Source: Selenomonas sp. AB3002 (lineage in GTDB: Bacteria > Bacillota > Negativicutes > Selenomonadales > Selenomonadaceae). From it: 64,000 bases of DNA. The notes beneath the pieces were generated by a model. It saw nothing but the letters and a program-made list of their open reading frames with translations, had not been told where the DNA came from and did no database searches. Location: NCBI RefSeq assembly GCF_000702545.1, contig NZ_JNIO01000008.1, positions 1,922,001-1,986,000 on the forward strand. The letters are read 5' to 3'. Every line of letters begins with the position of its first letter. The first letter of the stretch is position 1. Below are positions 61,301 through 64,000 of this stretch, one piece after another. Both the position numbers and the translations under genes were made by a program.

Positions 61301-63501
61301 ATCGGGTTAAGGAGTTTGTCGTGGCCTTTATGGGTATTCACAAGGCCGGTGCGGCTTTTGTCCCCATTGATCCGGCATATCCTCAGGAGCGCATTGCCTA
61401 TATTGAAGAAGATGCTCAGGCCAAGGTCACGTTGACGGAAGCCTCCATGCCGGAGATTTTCAAAACAGAGGCCAAGCCAGTCAATCGTACGAGTCCGCGA
61501 AACTTTGCCTATATGATCTACACATCCGGCTCTACCAGCAAACCCAAGGGAGCAGTTATTTATCAGAAGGGGCTGATGAACTTAACCGTATCCATGGTTT
61601 ACGCCTATGGCTATACCCCCGATGATCGTATCAGCAGTCACAGATCCTTCTCCTTCGACGGACATATTGACGATTTTTACCCGCCTCTGTCGGCCGGTGC
61701 ATCCGTACACATTATGCCGGAGCGAATTCGTCGTGACCCCAATCAGATCTATGAGTTCCTTGAAGAACGGAAGATAACCGGTGGCGGATACACCACAGCT
61801 TTAGCCAGAATTTTGAAAAACGGCTATCCGTTGCATCAGAGGTTTATTTCCTGTGGCGGCGAAGCCCTGCAGGGGGTGGTCAGCGATGATGTCCTGTTCT
61901 ATAACGAATATGGGCCCACCGAATGTACCAATGCTTCCACATTGTTTATTTTGGAAAAGGGCGTCAATTACGAAACAATTCCCATCGGACGGCCACTGTG
62001 GAACACCTACTGCTTCTTATTGGACAAAAATGGCAATCTGGTACCGCCGGGAGTGCGTGGAGAAATTTGCCTTGCCGGTCCTCATGTGGGGTATGGCTAC
62101 TGGAACCGTCCGGAACTGACCGAAGCCGTGTTCGTCAACTGCCCCTTCGTACCTGGTATGCGTATGTACCATACAGGGGATTTGGGCTATTATGACAAAA
62201 ACGGCCAAATCATTTACGCCGGAAGGATTGATTTCCAGATTAAGCTTCACGGCTACCGAATTGAATTGGGGGAAATCGAAAGTCGTGCCGCTCAGTATAG
62301 CGGAATCAAGATGGTTAACGCTCAGGTGAAAAAAGACAGCTTGGTGCTGTACTATTCCGCCGATTGTGATATCGATTCAGAGGCATTAAGAGCTTTCCTG
62401 ACGGAGTCGCTGGCTTCGTACATGGTGCCAACTGTTTACATGCAGTTGGATGAAATGCCCCTGACCCCCAACGGGAAAATTAATCGGAAGGCGTTGCCTG
62501 AACCGGATGTTTCGGCCGAAACACAAAACGTCCCGCCAGAAAACAGGCTGGAAGAAAACTGTCTGCGGATTGCCAGGGAAATTCTCCCAGGCGTTACGTT
62601 CGGTGTCACCGATGATTTGAAATCATTGGGATTAAATTCGCTGAAGGCCATGTTGCTGACCAGTCGGTTGAATAACGAATTGCGTATGCGGCTGCGGGTA
62701 TCGGATATCATGCGTTACAAGACAATTCGCGGCTTTGTCAAGGGTAAGCGGCGTTATTCGTGGCTTTATGACGAATATGACGAAAAAAAGCCGGTACTGG
62801 TATTTGTGCAGGGCATCGTGACGCTGAACGATACGGCGCATTTGCACGCGCTGTTTGACGAGTACTTCAATGTGTTTGTCATCGAACCCATTCAGAACCA
62901 TTATGAAAGGATATTCGTATATGAGCACTATGATGAAGTGGTGGCGTTCTATCTGACTATCGCGCAATTGACTTTGCCTGAAGACGCAAAAATAGTCGGC
63001 TTTATTGGCTTCAGTTTTGGCGGAGCCATCGCTTACGGCATGGCTGCCGAGTGGGAAAAAATGACCGGGGAAAAACTCCCTGTGATCATGGGTGACACTA
63101 CTCTGCCCACCGCTGGCAAACGCGCTCCGCAAGAAGTCAAAAAAACAACCGTTCAAGATTTGCGGAAAATGACGGAAGCGTTTGAGGTCAAAGAACACGA
63201 GTATACAGATGAAGAACTGCAAATATTTGCGAATCTGAATAACATGGTCAGTACACTAAATTCGCAGAATTCGCTTGCGCCTTATGATGGTGAAGTAATC
63301 TTTTTGAACGCGCACCTCAACACTACGGAAAAAATGATGCGCGAGAAAATGGACGCGTTGCACAAAAATGCGCCGCAGGCGGAAATTCACGATTTTGTCG
63401 ATTATTCTCACGGCTCTATTTTCGTCAAGGAGGAAATGCACTCCTTCTACCGCAGAATAGCGCAAAAACTGCTTGGAAAAGGTGTTGATTTTGGATCGTA
63501 A
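49324..63501 (+). CDS. Four-module nonribosomal peptide synthetase (C-A-T)x3-E-C-A-T-TE
   Basis: 4725 residues; the ATG at 49324 has AAAGGAG eight bases upstream (the frame opens earlier, at 49267, without such a site). Domains by residue: C1 1-430 (HHLVIDG, 130), A1 433-890 (YTSGSTG, 565), T1 (Ser 939), C2 about 988-1410 (HHLICDG, 1116), A2 1413-1900 (FTSGTTG, 1570), T2 (Ser 1945), C3 2000-2430 (HHIIYDG, 2124), A3 2435-2920 (2590), T3 with standard GGDS (Ser 2967), epimerase E 3018-3470 (HHLIIDGVSW 3137, EGHGRE, RTVGWFT, FNYLGEMD), C4 3472-3930 (HHAIEDG 3607), A4 3933-4395 (YTSGSTS 4066), T4 (Ser 4439), TE 4478-4725 (GFSFGG Ser 4564, Asp 4591, His 4696). All active-site motifs look intact. 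The architecture predicts a tetrapeptide with a D-configured third residue, released by the thioesterase as acid or ring. An N-terminal C domain suggests N-acylation of residue 1. No MbtH, phosphopantetheinyl transferase or regulator is visible. Confidence 0.96.
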   Translation: MKKYPLLQSQLGVFLDWQKYPDSVQYNLPMHAEMERHEDAQAIAEAWKKVIRASAVLRNRFAVDEEGNLCQWPDDDMPINIPIKQMSEAEAQAYIRTDFVRPFDVLGGEPLFRIELIETEARLHMIFDIHHLVIDGLSCRALIERELRSALEGKDMPVDESFYKLAESEQEFFASEEYAKAREYFVGNLQGLEMTSLSNLASAEGRLVSHAEKINKKWFDGWCREHGVDGSALFQGAFALTLGRLARAKTPVYCTSYHNRVNRKMMKSQGMFVNNVPLKANLSPDITVLELVRTLKEDGDKAYAMGRCPFTHLNDELGILSRVSFNFRPFVQMVNLGHRKYPLTEIPRSTGQTDISVDISLVGEDYIISVLSSDAVNSAETVRFFSRAIKSALRNMMDKPEAALGEIALVRVDEAKELLKISTGEVRNYDSTKTWLDLFKAQAAECPNAEAVVDERGAYTYGELDALSDSVAQYLINHSVQPNDFVAIKVGRTKDFMVATIGIWKAGAAYIPMDSDCPDERIRYMLDDSEAKLLLDDGLVKEAEQTKVTGELCPATPESRAYMIYTSGSTGNPKGVVIPQSALLNLVCFIRDRWGHTEKSRIACHSNFAFDASVEDLYPVLTAGGTLYIVPEEPRKDIMLMRAYIKDNGITGGCYTTQFGQLLGDVDEPLRLDYIVLGGEKMTAVPNITGKVYNTYGPTEFTVDATYCEVDRADYADIPIGRPLYNCRALILDTDGNLLPLGAVGELCMAGPQVAVGYWNLPEKTREVFKTVILPDGSEQRIYRTGDLARYNNKQELEYLGRIDFQVKLRGFRIELGEIDTRAMAFAGIRQALSQVKQERIVLYYVADNPVSEEELKSFLGETMPDYMVPSIYMSLPEMPMTGNGKVNLKALPEPAVQREELTAPETEMEAVILRLAKTVLRMEEIGTTTNLVAAGMSSLDTMRLNAALAKELGSSLRVSDILKAPTVRDIAALEEHYTEGSSKLRHHKNRQYYPLTENQRGVYLDWAMHSDTTQYNMPGVYRFASVPPATLADALTKVIDTHDYMKMRLAKVSGNVVQEAHPGEAPVINVETLTDEPAAEFFQQLVKPFDVLSERLYRANIYSYGGKTWLFLDVHHLICDGLSFGVLFDDLIAALRGDEPAKEQITAYDYALYEKEILSGEEISLAEEYFENLLKGVQAVSYPDSAEPDGKTNASVEYKIPRDAIDAFCKTNEVTPGSLLQSAFGVVLKRLTGEDKPLYLMVSNGRTDPCLAETVGMFVRTLPAVYAGEGKVSETARHYVKATYGQLQETYAREMVSYARLVEKHGLRGEIMFAYQGGISDEVEGATAVPLSLDTAKFPVMVTVTPDKGEYKIVIEYDGMRYAAADMNVLARAFGTAALSLVQTDKLKDVRLVDEKETRELIRLGEGRKLERDESETILSFLQKRVAETPDAPALVFREKKFTYREIDDITTKLAVFLHKNHKIGSGDIVSVMIGRSELMLLYPMAIIKTGAAYMPIDPAFPTERLAFMCEDAGVRMILSENNLVEEKLPDFAGERFYSDALAGLPSVTEAEVQELTAPKAHDLLVILFTSGTTGKPKAVALEHYGVVNYCYWYADEYALTMEDHVAGYANFGFDAHMIDLYPSMLAGSTVYLLDSEIRMDIAAMNAYMEENAVTVAFLTTQIGCLISKMNHSLRCLSTGGEKMPPVTPPDYRFLNVYGPTECSLFSTYYDVPGYFEGKLIGRPLANYQLFIIDKTRNLVPRGACGELLIAGQGVARGYMNRPELTADKFIEFRALPNSEPVRAYRSGDLVRWSEDGNIEYLGRIDNQVKLRGLRIELGEIENRVASYPGIVQTVVDVKGTTNQQLCCYYVADTVIDVEALKKHLAESLTEYMVPEVYMCLNELPLNPNGKVDRRALPEPEVIVGEIIAPETEDEQKIFEAAVKILGKDSFGVTNNLIALGMSSIAAMRLAAALEGQLGIKIRVADIMKKPTVRDIAEYGKSVAATVLDSGLQHYPERPYYPITENQRGLFIDWEMNRGTTQYNVPSAYEFEDMSADVLAEAIGKAVNLHAYLKSRLVRRNGGIMQQPHADEQAKIKITALTERPDAAFFQKLVRPFDLLNDRLYRFEIFTYEQKTYLFMDVHHIIYDGMSGVVFLNDLFNACKGVEGMPEKVTAYDYAVYEQKFLQSEAFAEVEKYYDELLDGATSASYPDSAQPDRPNQVESNEEAAVSTLVRGMPAVAIDEFCRKYAVTPGEYLQAAFAEVLHGLTREDKPMYLTISNGRSAGTELQNTVGMYVRTLPVVFADKVKNHRDESVVSYVRSVQQQLQMTFEREIYPYTKFVEKHGLRGEIMFAYQGGMAIEVEGAAAIPLSLDMVKFPVMVTTVPDKGEYKIIVEYDGRRYSASDMDILAHAFAAAASSMAQANKIKDVRLVDEQETKELMHLGEGRTLERDESETILSFLQKRAAETPDAPALVFREKKFTYREIDDITTRLAVFLHKNYRIGSGDIVGVMIGRSELMLLYPIAIIKTGAAYMPIDPAFPTDRLAFMCEDAGIRLILSENNLVEEKLPDFAGEHFYSGALAGLPSVTEAEAQELTAPKAHDLLVILFTSGTTGKPKAVALEHYGVVNFCYWYADEYALTMEDHVAGYANFGFDAHMIDLYPSILAGSTVYLLDSEIRMDIAAMNAYMEENDITVAFMTTQIGCLISEMNHSLRCLSTGGEKMPPVTPPDYRFLNVYGPTECSLFSTYYDVPGYFEGKLIGRPLANYQLFIIDKTRKLVPRGASGELLIAGQGVARGYMNRPELTADKFIEFRALPDSEPVRAYRSGDLVRWSEDGNIEYLGRIDNQVKLRGLRIELGEIENRVASYPGIVQTVVDVKGTTTRQLCCYYVSEADIDVEALKKHLSESLTAYMVPEVYMRLDVLPLNPNGKVDRRALPEPKLTSSNAYVEPETEAEKAVAESMARILGIDAPVGALDNFFELGGDSIKAIRMVSLIRQAGYRIQVSDIMNRKIVRAIASVIRKEEAAAISTQPFEGAVPDTAIVRYFKYLDVPDPQHYCQATLWILRKPCSKDLLRQAINAIAKQHDLLRAIYKDGGLFVRPVGAELSLQEVEVHSEQEITELCSRLQANIDMARSLLNIALIHEGGRSYLYIAAHHLIIDGVSWRVIASDLEIAIAAIEKGGPVELPMKTNTYNDYAKALQIYRNSYKLAQEIPYWENVQKEMLSLSFSHEKDYSRKILHVSAALDEKATQAFIRANFAMMNANINDALLTAVCLSYAAMSGENNLSVQLEGHGREDIGGSLITDRTVGWFTSIYPVIFKHIGGSLPDTFVKVKESLHRVPNKGVGYNVLRFLAGEKSFPDAGDRIARLGFNYLGEMDAEQAAGDSVLGTSDIPVGPALSARNNFGNDLALNALVEGGRFGLDVAYNSGIYNQEQIESFVRDIFRNMGDVADYLASLTEKQYTASDLGETEWSEREFRTVMEDFAARDEEIERIYPLTPMQEGMLFKYLSDPKSWAYRIVTIFELDVLPDEAQLAAALDRMATKHEVLRTSIIYDGVKKARQAIIRRKLVPHMVDVSDKPNPKKAAESLRRQILSNAFELQRKPLFQVTCAKKDAGSCYLIVAIHHAIEDGWCMGLCMNDLFRFLSEEITLERTPDQKPDNGKYERAVREILGKDKTEGLTYWRKLLADYETRAEIPSLGEVPMNEQSENNVIVSTLDKDITDKFLALCSAESATVSNGVELAWGMVLQTYCRTDDVVFAKVVSGRDNTEEDVSELVAAFINSVPVRVRIGQETTARQMLRVLQQQAAESNKYDYCPLFEIQQQTDLGADLFQNIIAFQNYDSGAEVETADAQETNLAFNIRPVLIKEESFDEVTPAMFINNEGQLSITLTFNRKHYRRSEIETVGKLFGVLITEMVKKPDAPIVSLARVGEDDMPALMALSKGDELAYDNTRTWLDLFKAQVAERPMAEAVADEHGSLTYAELDHASDQVACWLIDHGVEPDNFVAVKMDRVKEFVVAFMGIHKAGAAFVPIDPAYPQERIAYIEEDAQAKVTLTEASMPEIFKTEAKPVNRTSPRNFAYMIYTSGSTSKPKGAVIYQKGLMNLTVSMVYAYGYTPDDRISSHRSFSFDGHIDDFYPPLSAGASVHIMPERIRRDPNQIYEFLEERKITGGGYTTALARILKNGYPLHQRFISCGGEALQGVVSDDVLFYNEYGPTECTNASTLFILEKGVNYETIPIGRPLWNTYCFLLDKNGNLVPPGVRGEICLAGPHVGYGYWNRPELTEAVFVNCPFVPGMRMYHTGDLGYYDKNGQIIYAGRIDFQIKLHGYRIELGEIESRAAQYSGIKMVNAQVKKDSLVLYYSADCDIDSEALRAFLTESLASYMVPTVYMQLDEMPLTPNGKINRKALPEPDVSAETQNVPPENRLEENCLRIAREILPGVTFGVTDDLKSLGLNSLKAMLLTSRLNNELRMRLRVSDIMRYKTIRGFVKGKRRYSWLYDEYDEKKPVLVFVQGIVTLNDTAHLHALFDEYFNVFVIEPIQNHYERIFVYEHYDEVVAFYLTIAQLTLPEDAKIVGFIGFSFGGAIAYGMAAEWEKMTGEKLPVIMGDTTLPTAGKRAPQEVKKTTVQDLRKMTEAFEVKEHEYTDEELQIFANLNNMVSTLNSQNSLAPYDGEVIFLNAHLNTTEKMMREKMDALHKNAPQAEIHDFVDYSHGSIFVKEEMHSFYRRIAQKLLGKGVDFGS
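53225..55030 (+). repeat. Internal duplication in the NRPS, first copy (end of C2 and all of A2)
   Basis: Nearly the same DNA recurs 3060 bp downstream (56285-58090, end of C3 and all of A3) with long identical stretches. The upstream C halves and the following carrier domains differ. Confidence 0.85.
56285..58090 (+). repeat. Internal duplication in the NRPS, second copy (end of C3 and all of A3)
   Basis: Second copy of the block at 53225-55030, in register by exactly 3060 bp. It is followed by a T domain of the GGDS class that feeds the epimerase, unlike the GMSS-type T2 after the first copy. Confidence 0.85.
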
Positions 63502-64000
63502 AGCTTATTTAATCAATTACAGTTTCAGGTACTACATGATTGCGGCCATTATGACCATGGCCGCAATGAACCTGAATAGCATCATAAACGGCATCCTTAT
63601 GGGTAATCTGTTGGGTGCCGATGCTTTCTCGTCGATAAATGTTGCCATGCCGGTTGTAATCTGCATCAGCGCCATTGGCGCATTGTTGGCGCAGGGGCCG
63701 GCTAACCGCATTGCCCAGCATCTTGGGGCGATGGATAACAATCGCGCCAATCAGGTATTCACGGTCAGTTTTGGTTCTATGCTGGCCGTGTGCCTGACTC
63801 TGAGCGCAATCGTGGCGGCCACGGATTTTTCCGCCTTTGTGGTGGGTTTGCTGCCCGTTGACGCAGAGCTGCTCCCGCTGGTGAGTAAATACATCGGAGT
63901 ATTGATGATGGGCTGTATGGTGATTGTTTTTCAGAACGGACTGTCATTGCTGGTTGACGTTATGGGCAAGCCTAAGGTTGTGACTATCGGCATGATTGCC
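63491..64000 (+). CDS. MATE family efflux transporter (partial, C-terminus outside window)
   Basis: The first 170 residues are visible. The TTG start at 63491 lies inside the NRPS stop region (the two frames overlap by 11 bp) with AAGGTG upstream, so translation is coupled. The sequence opens MDRKAYLINYSFRYYMIAAI and shows successive hydrophobic helices, NSIINGILMGNLLGADAFSSIN, ALLAQGPANRIAQHLG and VMGKPKVVTIGMIA, which fit the MATE pattern of NorM/DinF-type exporters. Given the coupling it probably exports the NRPS product or protects the cell from it. Confidence 0.85.
   Translation, partial: MDRKAYLINYSFRYYMIAAIMTMAAMNLNSIINGILMGNLLGADAFSSINVAMPVVICISAIGALLAQGPANRIAQHLGAMDNNRANQVFTVSFGSMLAVCLTLSAIVAATDFSAFVVGLLPVDAELLPLVSKYIGVLMMGCMVIVFQNGLSLLVDVMGKPKVVTIGMIA

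Overview
The window looks like chromosome from a motile, diderm member of the Negativicutes, most probably a Selenomonas-like selenomonad. Pointers are the moderately high G+C, a Firmicutes-type gene order with no Gram-positive sorting genes, flagellin and two chemotaxis receptors, and a sucrose PTS. This is inference from content; no rRNA is present to confirm it.

From 1 to about 47.5 kb almost every gene lies on the minus strand. Left arm: a polysaccharide deacetylase cut by the window edge, a DUF1858 redox protein, then a block with the same order as Bacillus subtilis yaaR-holB-yaaT-yabB-rsmI-metS-tatD-yabE (10.0 down to 1.7 kb, yabA absent). Next come a small repeat-containing secreted protein, a PAS/GGDEF diguanylate cyclase, pheA-aroF for aromatic amino acids, an exonuclease, flagellin, tRNA-Gly, an Rpn-like nuclease, a radical SAM/SPASM gene translationally coupled to a small NSSS-motif protein (a candidate peptide-modification pair), two methyl-accepting chemotaxis proteins, purA and purB.

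The middle holds an LCP-family cell-envelope gene, a NusG-II protein, sucrose hydrolase plus a PTS permease with unusual A-B-C domain order, two envelope-polymer transferases, and the yybS-gdpP-rplI-lonC-dnaB block. Then come six tRNA genes (three tandem identical tRNA-Gly) and ftsE-ftsX-envC-like-ctpA for division-linked peptidoglycan hydrolysis. Intergenic spaces carry several dispersed hairpin elements, one family showing compensatory changes in its outer stem.

At 47.66-49.19 kb the core block ends in insertion-sequence debris: a broken DDE transposase, an IS630 C-terminal remnant and three copies of one terminal repeat. Directly beyond it, on the plus strand, is a single 4725-residue nonribosomal peptide synthetase (C-A-T-C-A-T-C-A-T-E-C-A-T-TE), translationally coupled to a MATE exporter that runs off the window. 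Its product should be a four-residue peptide, probably N-acylated, with an epimerised third residue. Modules 2 and 3 are a recent internal duplication with the same predicted substrate. This locus is the strongest candidate here for an undescribed system.
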